Both the position numbers and the translations under genes were made by a program. The notes under the pieces were generated by a model. That model ran no database searches. It was not told where the DNA came from and worked only from the letters and a program-made list of their open reading frames with translations. Positions 5,940-12,147 of a stretch of 12,147 nt of DNA are shown here, piece after piece (the stretch's first letter is position 1; each line of letters opens with the position of its first letter). The DNA is from Lachnospiraceae bacterium (GTDB lineage: Bacteria > Bacillota > Clostridia > Lachnospirales > Lachnospiraceae): NCBI GenBank assembly GCA_900771955.1, contig CAAGPW010000007.1:1-12147 (forward strand). Reading direction: 5' to 3'.

Positions 5940-7037
5940 TTATCCTCTCGCCTCCCGTTCGTTTAGTTGCTGCATCGCAGTCGTCAGCATTTCCTTAGTC
6001 ACTTTGTATGGATAATGCTTTACATCGGACATTTCCGGGATGCGATTGATACTTTCTGCCCACTGTTCCTCTGTAATTTCAATCTGTGCGAGAGACGTGG
6101 GGAGTCCCAGCTGCCTGTTTAATGTATAGATCTTTTCAAATTCGTCGTACTGTCCGTCCACGAGCAGGGCGAAAAGGACGCCAAAGCCGACGACTTCACC
6201 GTGCAGGTGCTTTTCTTCAATCACCGGATAACTGGTCAGTGCATAGAAAATCGCGTGCGCCAGCCCGCTGTTATAATCCGGCGTAAAATCCTTTGTCAAA
6301 AAGATGGAGGCGATTCCGGTCGTCACAACGATCGCAAGGACAACCTGCTCCACATCATAGGTGCACAATCCCTGTTCGTGGTCAGAGAGAGCTTTGACGC
6401 CGTATTCCAGCAGCGGATCGCGGCACATCACGCTGAGTGCCACACCAAGAGAGGTAAAGTGCTCCAGACGTTCGTCACGGGAGGAGATCGTCGCTTCATA
6501 ATATTTGGCATAGGTGTCACCAATGCCTGCCCACATATACTGTACCGGAGCTTTTGCGATGATTTCCGTATCAATAAAGGCATGCATTGCCGGACGCACA
6601 AAAAAGTTTGGCTTTAAAAATGTGCCGTCGTCGTTATACATAATGGAAACCGAGGTGCAGGCAGCGCAGTTTGACGCAATGGTCGGGAACGTGAACACCG
6701 GCTTGTCATCCGTGATACACAGGCATTTGACGGTGTCTAAGGCTTTACCGCCGCCCACTCCAAAGACCATATCGGCCTGCTGATAGACCGGAAGCTGACG
6801 CAGCTTTTCTACGTTTGCGTAGGTACAGTCGTTTCCGTATAATTCCACACCGATAATCTCCAGATTTGTTTTTTCCACATAGGAACGAATTTTTGTCTCA
6901 GCTGCGGCAAGCGCGCGTCTTCCACCGATCAAAAGAACGGTTTTGCCGTACGATTCGCAGACCGGACCAATCTTGTCATAGATGTGATCGCCGATGGAAT
7001 AGCTCGGCAGATGCACTTCATAATTTTCCAGTTTCAT
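5940..7037 (-). CDS. GldA-like iron/zinc-containing alcohol dehydrogenase
   Basis: A 365-aa NAD(P)-dependent dehydrogenase of the glycerol dehydrogenase branch of the metal-containing alcohol dehydrogenases. The nucleotide-binding loop GVGGGKALD is at residues 93-101 and PTIASNCAA at 119-127. The expected metal ligands are Asp174 (GIGDTYAKYYEA), His261 (GLAHAIFYAL) and His279 (KHLHGEVVGFGV); the 18-residue spacing of the two histidines equals that of characterised glycerol dehydrogenases. The start at 7037 is taken because AAGGAGG (7052-7046) lies 8 bases upstream; the frame extends to a TTG at 7055 that overlaps this site. The substrate is unknown: family members oxidise glycerol, reduce dihydroxyacetone or act on 1-amino-2-propanol. 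It is first in an operon with the YkvI-type carrier. Confidence 0.88.
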   Translation of the reverse strand: MKLENYEVHLPSYSIGDHIYDKIGPVCESYGKTVLLIGGRRALAAAETKIRSYVEKTNLEIIGVELYGNDCTYANVEKLRQLPVYQQADMVFGVGGGKALDTVKCLCITDDKPVFTFPTIASNCAACTSVSIMYNDDGTFLKPNFFVRPAMHAFIDTEIIAKAPVQYMWAGIGDTYAKYYEATISSRDERLEHFTSLGVALSVMCRDPLLEYGVKALSDHEQGLCTYDVEQVVLAIVVTTGIASIFLTKDFTPDYNSGLAHAIFYALTSYPVIEEKHLHGEVVGFGVLFALLVDGQYDEFEKIYTLNRQLGLPTSLAQIEITEEQWAESINRIPEMSDVKHYPYKVTKEMLTTAMQQLNEREARG

Positions 7038-7061
7038 AGGGTCATCCTCCTTCAACTAAAA

Positions 7062-7090
7062 ATTATACATTATTTTTGCATATATTTACA
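7062..7090 (-). promoter_or_regulatory. Candidate promoter of the dehydrogenase-carrier operon
   Basis: On the minus strand a perfect TATAAT (7067-7062) lies 17 bases after TGTAAA (7090-7085), in AT-rich DNA immediately upstream of the dehydrogenase ribosome binding site. The -35 box is weak, so activation or a different -35 is possible. Confidence 0.45.
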
Positions 7091-7138
7091 GTGTAAAAAC
7101 AGAATATTTGTCAGATTAATTGCCCGGAGATAAAAACG

Positions 7139-7182
7139 AGGTTGGAAAAGTTGCAAAATTAATATATAATCAGGTTGGAAAA
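7139..7182 (+). promoter_or_regulatory. Promoter of the AGCS symporter gene with an 11-bp direct repeat
   Basis: TTGGAA (7142-7147) and TATAAT (7165-7170) are separated by exactly 17 bases, forming a good sigma-A promoter for the symporter gene with a leader of roughly 185 bases. The sequence AGGTTGGAAAA occurs at 7139-7149, covering the -35 box, and again at 7172-7182, around the expected transcription start. The copies are 33 bp apart, about three helical turns, which places them on one face of the DNA and suggests a pair of regulator sites. That function is inferred. Confidence 0.5.
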
Positions 7183-7364
7183 AATGCCGGAGTGGTAATC
7201 CCTGTCTATAACACAAGGACAGATCCATCAATAATGGAGAACTTGATTTTGTGGTGGAAATATCCAGGCAGTCAATCTGGATTATATCATAAAGATTCAA
7301 TGGGAAAAATATTTATATAGTATACAAAGTATACAAAAGAAAAAGAGAGGCAGGAGCAGTTTTT
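7183..7364 (+). other. Leader region of the symporter gene with small hairpins and a tandem repeat
   Basis: Together with the two promoters this fills the gap between the divergent operons. It holds short inverted repeats, such as ATCCAG/CTGGAT around 7262-7282 and TCCAT/ATGGA around 7223-7237, and a tandem 9-bp repeat GTATACAAA at 7320-7328 and 7329-7337. I find no match to the glycine riboswitch or T-box core motifs, although amino-acid carriers are often controlled by such leaders. A 66-codon frame from TTG 7120 crosses the region but lacks a ribosome binding site and resembles no protein I know. Confidence 0.35.
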
Positions 7365-8792
7365 ATGTGGGAAGCGATCAATAATTTTTTAGGTGCGGTG
7401 GATAATTTTGTCTGGGGTGTGCCGCTTATGGTACTTATCATGGCAGGGGGAATCCTGCTTACGGTGCGGCTCGGACTTCTTCAGATACGGAAGCTTCCGC
7501 TCGCACTCAAATGGATGGTAAAGAACGAAGAAGGCGGAGATGGTGAGATCTCCAGCTTTGGTGCACTTTGTACGGCACTCAGCGCCACGATCGGTACCGG
7601 AAATATCGTCGGTGTGGCAACTGCAGTCGGAGCAGGCGGACCGGGTGCACTTTTCTGGATGATACTGGCCGCATTTTTCGGGATGGCGACCAAATATTCA
7701 GAAGGACTTTTAGCGGTCAAATACCGGGTCGTAGCGGAGGACGGCCACAGTCTTGGTGGACCGTTTTACTATATTGAACAGGGGATGGGCAAAAAATGGA
7801 AATGGCTTGCAAAAGTATTTGCATTTTTCGGCGTGTGTGTAGGACTTTTTGGAATCGGAACCTTCAGTCAGGTAAATGGTATTTCAAGTGCAGTCAATAA
7901 TTTCTTTGACCCGGGCAATGCACACAGCGTGAAGATCCTTCCATTTCTCGGATCGTATTCCTGGTCTGTGGTCATTGCATCACTGGTGCTTTCTTTTTGC
8001 GTGGCAGCAGTGCTGATCGGTGGTGTAAAGCGTATTGCAAGCGTAAGCCAGATCGTTGTGCCGTTTATGGCAGTGATCTATATTGTATTTGTGCTGATTC
8101 TTGTGGTCTGTAATATTAAGGAGGTACCGGCGGCATTTGCAGTTATCGTAAAAGCGGCATTTTCGCCAAGAGCTGTGACCGGGGGCGCGGTCGGCACGAT
8201 GCTTGTGGCAATGCAAAAGGGTGTTGCCAGAGGTATTTTTTCCAATGAGGCAGGACTCGGAAGTGCTCCGATCGCGGCGGCAGCAGCGCAGACAAAGGAA
8301 CCGGTGCGGCAGGGACTGGTCAGCATGACCGGAACCTTTATCGATACGATCGTGATCTGTACACTTACCGGACTTTCGATTGTACTTACCGGAGCGTGGA
8401 AGGTGGAGGGACTCGAGGGTGTGCAGGTCACAACCTACGCGTTTCAGCAGGGACTTCCATTCCCGGCGGAGGTATCCTCATTTATCCTGATGCTGTGTCT
8501 GGTATTTTTCGCATTTACCACGATCCTTGGCTGGGATTATTACAGTGAGCGGTGTCTCGAATATTTAAGCGGCGGAAAAATGGGATGTGTCAAAGTGTTT
8601 CGCTGGGTTTATATACTTGCTGTGTTTATTGGACCATATATGACTGTAAGTGCGGTATGGACGATCGCAGATATCTTTAACGGACTGATGGCGCTGCCAA
8701 ACATGATCGCGCTGTTTGCGTTAAACGGTGTTGTAGTAAAAGAGACAAAGCATTTCTTTGTGCGTCACAAAAACGGAGAAATCGCCGATTAA
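7365..8792 (+). CDS. AGCS-family sodium:alanine/glycine symporter
   Basis: A 475-aa integral membrane protein with about eleven helices that imports alanine or glycine with sodium (AgcS/AlsT/DagA type). Family-defining segments are ATIGTGNIVGVATA (residues 74-87), GAGGPGALFWMI (89-100), the GGPFYYIEQGM motif (131-141) and SNEAGLGSAPIAAAAA (293-308). Length is normal for the family and the frame is intact. AGGAG at 7352-7356 lies 8 bases before the ATG. It appears monocistronic: it has its own promoter at 7142-7170 and a strong terminator at 8825-8862. Which amino acid it carries cannot be told from sequence. It is divergent from the dehydrogenase-carrier operon, so the two units could share regulation. 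Confidence 0.93.
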   Translation: MWEAINNFLGAVDNFVWGVPLMVLIMAGGILLTVRLGLLQIRKLPLALKWMVKNEEGGDGEISSFGALCTALSATIGTGNIVGVATAVGAGGPGALFWMILAAFFGMATKYSEGLLAVKYRVVAEDGHSLGGPFYYIEQGMGKKWKWLAKVFAFFGVCVGLFGIGTFSQVNGISSAVNNFFDPGNAHSVKILPFLGSYSWSVVIASLVLSFCVAAVLIGGVKRIASVSQIVVPFMAVIYIVFVLILVVCNIKEVPAAFAVIVKAAFSPRAVTGGAVGTMLVAMQKGVARGIFSNEAGLGSAPIAAAAAQTKEPVRQGLVSMTGTFIDTIVICTLTGLSIVLTGAWKVEGLEGVQVTTYAFQQGLPFPAEVSSFILMLCLVFFAFTTILGWDYYSERCLEYLSGGKMGCVKVFRWVYILAVFIGPYMTVSAVWTIADIFNGLMALPNMIALFALNGVVVKETKHFFVRHKNGEIAD

Positions 8793-8824
8793 GAAAAATC
8801 ATGGAAAAACAGAACAGATCAATG

Positions 8825-8862
8825 AGGTGTCAAAGCATGAGAGGCTTTTGGCACCTTATTTT
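8825..8862 (+). terminator. Rho-independent terminator after the symporter gene
   Basis: A 12-bp stem (8825-8836 with 8844-8856, one bulged T and one G-T pair) with a 7-base loop is followed by TATTTT. It lies 32 bases after the symporter stop codon. Confidence 0.8.
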
Positions 8863-8988
8863 CATAATGTTATGAAATTAAAATAGTGCTTGCAAAAAAT
8901 TTTATATTAACATAACGTATTAACAGGATATCCGAAAGAAGATGAGCTCATCCAGAAAACAGAATCATGCGAGAGGATGGGAATAAAA
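8863..8988 (+). promoter_or_regulatory. AT-rich upstream region of the serine hydrolase operon
   Basis: The region must contain the promoter of the next operon. TTGCAA at 8890-8895 is a fair -35 box, but no strong -10 lies at the right distance (TAACGT at 8913-8918 is the best). A perfect 12-bp palindrome, GATGAGCTCATC, lies at 8941-8952, 36 bases before the start codon, and could be an operator or simply part of the leader. Confidence 0.3.
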
Positions 8989-9984
8989 ATGACTGAGACA
9001 ACATTTTATCAGAATGTGAAAAACAAGCAGGAAAATATCTGCCAGATCGTGGCTGCAAAGAATGGGAGAATGGTTTATGGTGAAGAATGGAATTCCTATA
9101 AACCGGGAGACTGCGTGCATGTTGCGTCGGTGACGAAAAGCATTATGGCCCTGTTGATCGGGATTGCCATTGACCGGAAATATATCGGAGGAACGGATCA
9201 GAAAATACTGGAATTCTATCCGGATTATAAAGTAAAGCGGGGAGAGAAAACCTTGCAGCAGGTTACGGTCGGGCATCTGCTGACGATGACGACGCCATAT
9301 AAATTTAAGTCAGAACCGTGGACAAAGGTATGCGGCAGTAATAACTGGGCAGAGACGGTTCTGGATCTGACCGGAGGCAGAGCAGGTCTTACGGGGACAT
9401 TCCGGTATTCGACACTTGGGATTCAGATACTCAGTGATATCATTGCAAAGTCCACAGGAAAGTCTACGGTTGCATTTGCCAATCAATATCTTTTTGAGCC
9501 GCTTGGCATAAGCCCAAGAACAAGCCTGGTGGTGCAAAGCAGGGAAGAACATTTCGATTTTGTGAAAGGAAAAACACCAAAGGAAAGGGTGTGGTTTTGC
9601 GGAGCGAACGGTATTCCTGCGGCAGGATTCGGGCTTTGTTTATCGGCAGAAGAACTTGTTAAGATCGGGCAGTTATGTGTGGATGGCGGAGCCAATAAGA
9701 AGGGGCAGATCGTGTCATCAGAATGGATCGATCAGATGCTTGCTCCACATGTCAGTTGTGGTGAACGTTTTTTTCATACGCAGTATGGATTTTTGTGGTG
9801 GGTGATCGACGCATCAAACAAGGTCTATGCAGCGATCGGGGATTGTGGTAATATTATTTACATTGATAAAAGCAAACAGACCGTAGTGGCAGTGACTGCA
9901 GCGTTTCAGCCGTCAGTACCTGACCGGGTTGCATTTATTCAGAAAGAATTTCTGCCATTTCTGGAGAAGGAGAACGGCATATGA
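8989..9984 (+). CDS. Class C beta-lactamase-fold serine hydrolase
   Basis: A 331-aa protein of the beta-lactamase/penicillin-binding-like serine hydrolase family (COG1680 type). The catalytic S-x-x-K is SVTK at residues 47-50, in ASVTKSIMALL. The second motif, usually YxN, is YST (140-142) in FRYSTLGIQIL, followed by the family's FANQYLFEPLGI segment. The C-terminal glycine motif (HxG/GxG type) is represented by GDCGNIIYI. There is no signal peptide, so it seems cytoplasmic; the family includes esterases, peptidases and amide hydrolases rather than true resistance enzymes, and the substrate is unknown. ATG 8989 is preferred over the in-frame ATG 8977 because AGAGGA lies upstream of it at reasonable spacing and directly abuts 8977. 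It overlaps the SseB-like gene by ATGA, heading a three-gene operon. Confidence 0.85.
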   Translation: MTETTFYQNVKNKQENICQIVAAKNGRMVYGEEWNSYKPGDCVHVASVTKSIMALLIGIAIDRKYIGGTDQKILEFYPDYKVKRGEKTLQQVTVGHLLTMTTPYKFKSEPWTKVCGSNNWAETVLDLTGGRAGLTGTFRYSTLGIQILSDIIAKSTGKSTVAFANQYLFEPLGISPRTSLVVQSREEHFDFVKGKTPKERVWFCGANGIPAAGFGLCLSAEELVKIGQLCVDGGANKKGQIVSSEWIDQMLAPHVSCGERFFHTQYGFLWWVIDASNKVYAAIGDCGNIIYIDKSKQTVVAVTAAFQPSVPDRVAFIQKEFLPFLEKENGI

Positions 9985-10412
9985 TTGACCCTAAGAATGA
10001 AAAAACAGATGAGGGACTGCAGGGAAATGAGAAAATAGAAAATGCGATCGCTGCATTGCAGCAGGAGGCATCGGAGGAGATGTTGGCGCACACCCTGACT
10101 GTGATCCGCAGACGTATGAGGGAAAAGGGACAGCTTATTTTAGCGGTTGAGCCACCTGCGGGTGGCGGGCCGTTCCTTGTACAGGCGGTTACGACCGGGG
10201 ATGGACAGACATGGTGGACAGCATTTACGGGTTTTGAGGAAGAGGTCAGAGGTTCTGGAAGTGTGATGTCAACATTTCTAAGTGACATGGAGGAGCTTTT
10301 TACGGCAGCAGTCTCGGAAAAAGAGATAAGTGGCGTGATCATCAATCCATGGAACCGGACGATCATGTTAGATAAAGCGCTTCTAAAGATTATTTTAGGG
10401 ATGGAGACATGA
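9981..10412 (+). CDS. SseB-family protein
   Basis: A 143-aa soluble protein whose second half matches the SseB N-terminal domain family: a TGDGQTWWTAFTGFEEE strand-turn pattern at about 72-88 and SGVIINPWNRTIMLDKALLKIIL near the C-terminus, the usual GxxINP core. The N-terminal helix region (about 17-50) is acidic and polar. SseB-like proteins are widespread in Firmicutes with no settled molecular function; the name comes from an E. coli protein. The start overlaps the hydrolase stop (ATGA at 9981-9984), with GGAGAAGGAG upstream, and its stop overlaps the next gene, so the three products are made together and may act together. Confidence 0.75.
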   Translation: MIDPKNEKTDEGLQGNEKIENAIAALQQEASEEMLAHTLTVIRRRMREKGQLILAVEPPAGGGPFLVQAVTTGDGQTWWTAFTGFEEEVRGSGSVMSTFLSDMEELFTAAVSEKEISGVIINPWNRTIMLDKALLKIILGMET

Positions 10413-10948
10413 TGGAGAAAACACATAAGATAACGTGTCCGGAAGATATTTTTAGCTGGATGGAAGAAAATATGGAATACGGCTGGCTGGATACAGAAGG
10501 AAACAGGCACATAAGAGAAATGAAGGATTTCCGAAAGAAGTATCGGACCATGTCAGTGGAAGAAAGCATGAAGCAGAAAATGGGAACCTGCATAGAACAG
10601 GTCGCAGTCATGCATTCCCTGCTTGATAAAATACAGATAAAAAACAAGATGTATTGCTGTAGAATTTATGAACCTGATGATTATGGGAATCTGGAAGAAG
10701 ATGAACATATGCATTGTTTTGTATTGTTTGAAAGAGATGGAAAAATATATCATCTGGAGCATCCGAATTTTGAAAAGAAAGGGATTTATGAATATGCTAC
10801 AGAGGCAGAAGCTTTAAAGACGATTGAAAATTATTATGTTGAACTGCGGGGAGGGAAAAAAAGTCCAACCACGCAGTTCTGTGAAGTGCCTGCCGGTGTC
10901 AGCTTTAAGGAGTTCAATGCTTACATAAACCATCAGAAGGTACAGTAG
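10409..10948 (+). CDS. Small transglutaminase-like cysteine protein
   Basis: A 179-aa soluble protein with the layout of a minimal transglutaminase/cysteine-protease fold: KMGTCIEQVAVMHSLLD places the likely nucleophile Cys61 at the start of a helix, and HMHCFVLFERDGKIYHLEHP supplies the likely His102, with Glu117 as a possible third member. The order Cys, His, acid matches the family. A first helix region (about 11-24) and a polar C-terminus flank the core. What it cleaves or links is unknown. It begins at ATG 10409 (a second ATG follows at 10412) inside the SseB-like stop codon. The gene is AT-richer than the two before it. An 8-bp inverted repeat lies near its end (10841-10848/10872-10879). 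Confidence 0.65.
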   Translation: MMEKTHKITCPEDIFSWMEENMEYGWLDTEGNRHIREMKDFRKKYRTMSVEESMKQKMGTCIEQVAVMHSLLDKIQIKNKMYCCRIYEPDDYGNLEEDEHMHCFVLFERDGKIYHLEHPNFEKKGIYEYATEAEALKTIENYYVELRGGKKSPTTQFCEVPAGVSFKEFNAYINHQKVQ

Positions 10949-10961
10949 TTATAAGGAGAAA

Positions 10962-11021
10962 ATGAGATATAGGAAAAACGGGTGGACCGTTTCGGGTAAT
11001 AGAGATGAATATAACATATAA
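10962..11021 (+). other. Possible 19-codon reading frame with a ribosome binding site
   Basis: AAGGAG at 10953-10958 lies 3 bases before an ATG that opens a 19-residue frame ending at TAA 11019-11021, overlapping the start of the truncated epimerase gene in another frame. It may be a short upstream peptide or, more likely, a scar of the recombination that removed the front of the epimerase gene. I do not recognise the peptide. Confidence 0.2.
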
Positions 11022-11265
11022 GCAGTGGAAGAAAGTAGAACTGAGTGGCGATAGTTCCAAACTGGTTTATATTCCTCAGGGATTTGGACACGCATTTTTA
11101 TTGACAGAAGATAATACGATTCAATTATTTGCAACAGATGAATACTTTGTGGATGGATATGCAAAACAGATTAATTATAAAGATTCAGGTATAAAGTTAG
11201 AATTGCCATTTGAGAATATAATTTTAGTTGATTATGATAAAAACGTCGGTTTTATGGAGGAGTAA
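11005..11265 (+). pseudogene. rfbC: Truncated dTDP-4-dehydrorhamnose 3,5-epimerase-like gene (C-terminal part)
   Basis: The 86 residues match only the second half of RmlC/RfbC-type sugar epimerases, which are about 180 aa: KQWKKVELSGDSSKLVYIPQGFGHAFLL corresponds to the family's KWxxVxLSxxNxxxLxIPxGFAHGF region, followed by ATDEYFVDGYAKQINYKDSGIKLELP. The N-terminal half of the cupin barrel, including the catalytic His-Lys part, is missing, so it cannot be an active epimerase. ATG 11005 has only a weak GGGTAATAGAG upstream. Intact enzymes of this family make dTDP-L-rhamnose and related sugars for surface polysaccharides. Base composition is markedly AT-rich compared with the genes before 10400, consistent with an origin in a transferred polysaccharide locus. 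A stand-alone small cupin is a less likely alternative. Confidence 0.65.
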
Positions 11266-11330
11266 ATTTGAAGGAGTTTTATCAGTGCAATAAGAAGTAG
11301 AAAAATTCCAGTTGGAGGAGGAGAAATAAC

Positions 11331-11918
11331 ATGACTGAAAAAGAAAAAGCAGCATTGGGACTACTATACAATAATAATTATGATAAAGAACTGATAAACG
11401 AGAGATTGGATTGTCAGTGCAAATGTCATGAGTATAATCTGCTTTTGCCGCGGGAGGCAGCGAAGCGTCAGAAACTGATTCGGGATATTGTTGCGGAAAT
11501 TGGCGATGGCTTTCAGATCGAGCAGCCCTTCCATTGCGACTTTGGTTATAACATTCACATTGGAACGAATTTCTTCTCGAACTATAATCTTGTCATTCTG
11601 GATGAAGCACCTGTAATTATAGGCGATTATGTATTTATTGCTCCGGATTGTGGTATCTATACGGCGGGACATCCCATCAATGCCATGCAGCGTGACGAAG
11701 GACTTGAATATGCAAAACCGGTTAAAATCGGCAACCATGTATGGATCGGTGGAGGTGTGAAGATCATGCCGGGCGTAACGATTGGAAGTAACGTTGTTAT
11801 AGGCGGTGGGAGTGTTGTGACAAAAGATATTCCGGATGGCGTTGTTGCCGTAGGGAATCCGTGTAAAGTGATCCGTCAGATTGCAGAAGAGGATCTGGCT
11901 GTCGGAAATGAAAAATAG
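11331..11918 (+). CDS. maa: Maltose/galactoside-type sugar O-acetyltransferase
   Basis: A 195-aa left-handed beta-helix acetyltransferase of the maltose/galactoside (Maa/LacA/NodL) group, which acetylates sugar hydroxyls from acetyl-CoA in the cytoplasm. The N-terminal helical region (1-55) is the maltose-acetyltransferase domain (EKAALGLLYNNNYDKEL). Hexapeptide repeats run from about 70 to 180, with the catalytic His114 in YTAGHPINAM, and VKIGNHVWIGGGVKIMPGVTIG plus VVAVGNPCKVIR near the end are classic. Length is normal for the group and the frame intact. A very strong GGAGGAGGAG (11314-11323) precedes the ATG. It follows the epimerase remnant and is closed by its own terminator. The true sugar substrate is unknown; the neighbouring epimerase remnant hints at surface polysaccharide, but detoxifying sugar acetylation is as likely. 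Confidence 0.92.
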   Translation: MTEKEKAALGLLYNNNYDKELINERLDCQCKCHEYNLLLPREAAKRQKLIRDIVAEIGDGFQIEQPFHCDFGYNIHIGTNFFSNYNLVILDEAPVIIGDYVFIAPDCGIYTAGHPINAMQRDEGLEYAKPVKIGNHVWIGGGVKIMPGVTIGSNVVIGGGSVVTKDIPDGVVAVGNPCKVIRQIAEEDLAVGNEK

Positions 11919-11940
11919 GATACCAGATTTACGACTTAAG

Positions 11941-11964
11941 ATGGAAGCAGGAGCTTCCATTTTT
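11941..11964 (+). terminator. Rho-independent terminator after the O-acetyltransferase gene
   Basis: A perfect 8-bp stem ATGGAAGC/GCTTCCAT (11941-11948 and 11953-11960) with an AGGA loop runs into TTTT. It lies 22 bases past the stop codon. Confidence 0.85.
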
Positions 11965-12031
11965 GGCATTTCAAGGGAGATTCAAAAAGTAACATCTAAA
12001 CAATACTGAGTTGCGAATAAATGTCTATATC

Positions 12032-12060
12032 TTAAATAAATAGATTATTTATGGTATGAT
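12032..12060 (+). promoter_or_regulatory. Extended -10 promoter with an internal palindrome
   Basis: TATGAT at 12055-12060 is preceded by TG (12052-12053), an extended -10. A weak TTAAAT -35 lies at 12032-12037 with 17-base spacing. The inverted repeat ATAAAT-N5-ATTTAT (12036-12041/12047-12052) fills the spacer and is well placed to be a repressor site. It drives the reading frame that runs off the window. Confidence 0.5.
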
Positions 12061-12088
12061 ATTAACCGAGTAACTGTAACCAAAAGAA

Positions 12089-12147
12089 ATGGAGAATAAA
12101 TTGGAAAAAATTGGACAAAATGGTCTTATGGATAATTTTGTTAAAAC
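12089..12147 (+). CDS. Start of an unidentified gene, cut by the window end
   Basis: An open frame begins at ATG 12089 and continues to the window edge (first residues MENKLEKIGQNGLMDNFVK). The in-frame TTG at 12101 has the better ribosome binding site (GGAG at 12091-12094) and may be the true start. Nineteen residues are too few to assign a family. The AT-rich composition and its own promoter suggest a separate transcription unit. Confidence 0.4.
   Translation, partial: MENKLEKIGQNGLMDNFVK

Noticed and set aside
7120..7320. A 66-codon open frame from a TTG in the divergent control region.
   Set aside because: No ribosome binding site, TTG start directly after a stop codon, no recognisable family, and it spans the promoter and repeat signals.
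7170..7364. A glycine riboswitch or T-box leader for the symporter gene.
   Set aside because: The conserved cores of these classes were not found on reading; only unrelated short hairpins are present.
9935..10510. A 191-codon minus-strand open frame across the SseB-like gene.
   Set aside because: It overlaps three overlapping plus-strand genes with good starts and shows no family similarity.
11364..11969. A 201-codon minus-strand open frame opposite the O-acetyltransferase gene.
   Set aside because: It is antisense to a clear hexapeptide-repeat enzyme and runs through its terminator; residues look random with no motif.

Overview
The window looks like chromosomal DNA of a low-to-moderate-GC Firmicute, most likely a gut Clostridia of the Lachnospiraceae type. 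Reasons: strong AGGAGG-like ribosome binding sites, short overlapping operons, and a set of families typical of that group (LytTR regulator with small membrane partners, SAP/DUF6434-type protein, SseB-like protein, YkvI-type carrier, AGCS symporter). Genus cannot be fixed from sequence alone. There are no rRNA or tRNA genes, no CRISPR array, no IS element and no phage genes.

Layout. Bases 1-120 hold a GC-rich, dyad-rich sequence that looks like an extragenic repeat. Bases 114-1508 carry a promoter and a three-gene operon: a four-helix membrane protein, a LytTR DNA-binding regulator broken by a one-base frameshift near 843-845, and a second small membrane protein sharing a YRD[I/L]FF motif with the first. 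This resembles a LytTR regulatory system (regulator plus membrane partner). Bases 1491-3234 carry an apparently extra RsmH-type 16S rRNA methyltransferase with its own extended -10 promoter, then a SAP-domain protein. Bases 3235-3369 hold what seems to be a decayed 3' end of a GNAT acetyltransferase. An intact GNAT gene and an HSL-type alpha/beta hydrolase follow.

On the minus strand, a GldA-like metal-dependent alcohol dehydrogenase and a YkvI-family membrane carrier abut (stop codon next to start codon) and are read away from an AT-rich 327-base control region. On the plus side of that region sits an AGCS sodium:alanine/glycine symporter with a candidate promoter flanked by an 11-bp direct repeat 33 bp apart; a clear terminator ends the gene. 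A three-gene overlapping operon then encodes a class C beta-lactamase-fold serine hydrolase, an SseB-like protein and a small transglutaminase-like cysteine protein.

The last part (about 10950-11964) is AT-richer and sugar-related: an N-terminally truncated dTDP-4-dehydrorhamnose 3,5-epimerase-like gene and an intact maltose/galactoside-type O-acetyltransferase with a terminator. The window ends just inside a new reading frame preceded by an extended -10 promoter containing a palindrome.

The most promising points for follow-up are the frameshifted LytTR sandwich operon, the hydrolase/SseB/transglutaminase operon, the dehydrogenase-carrier pair with its divergent control region, and the two gene remnants. 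I do not see proof of a wholly new system.
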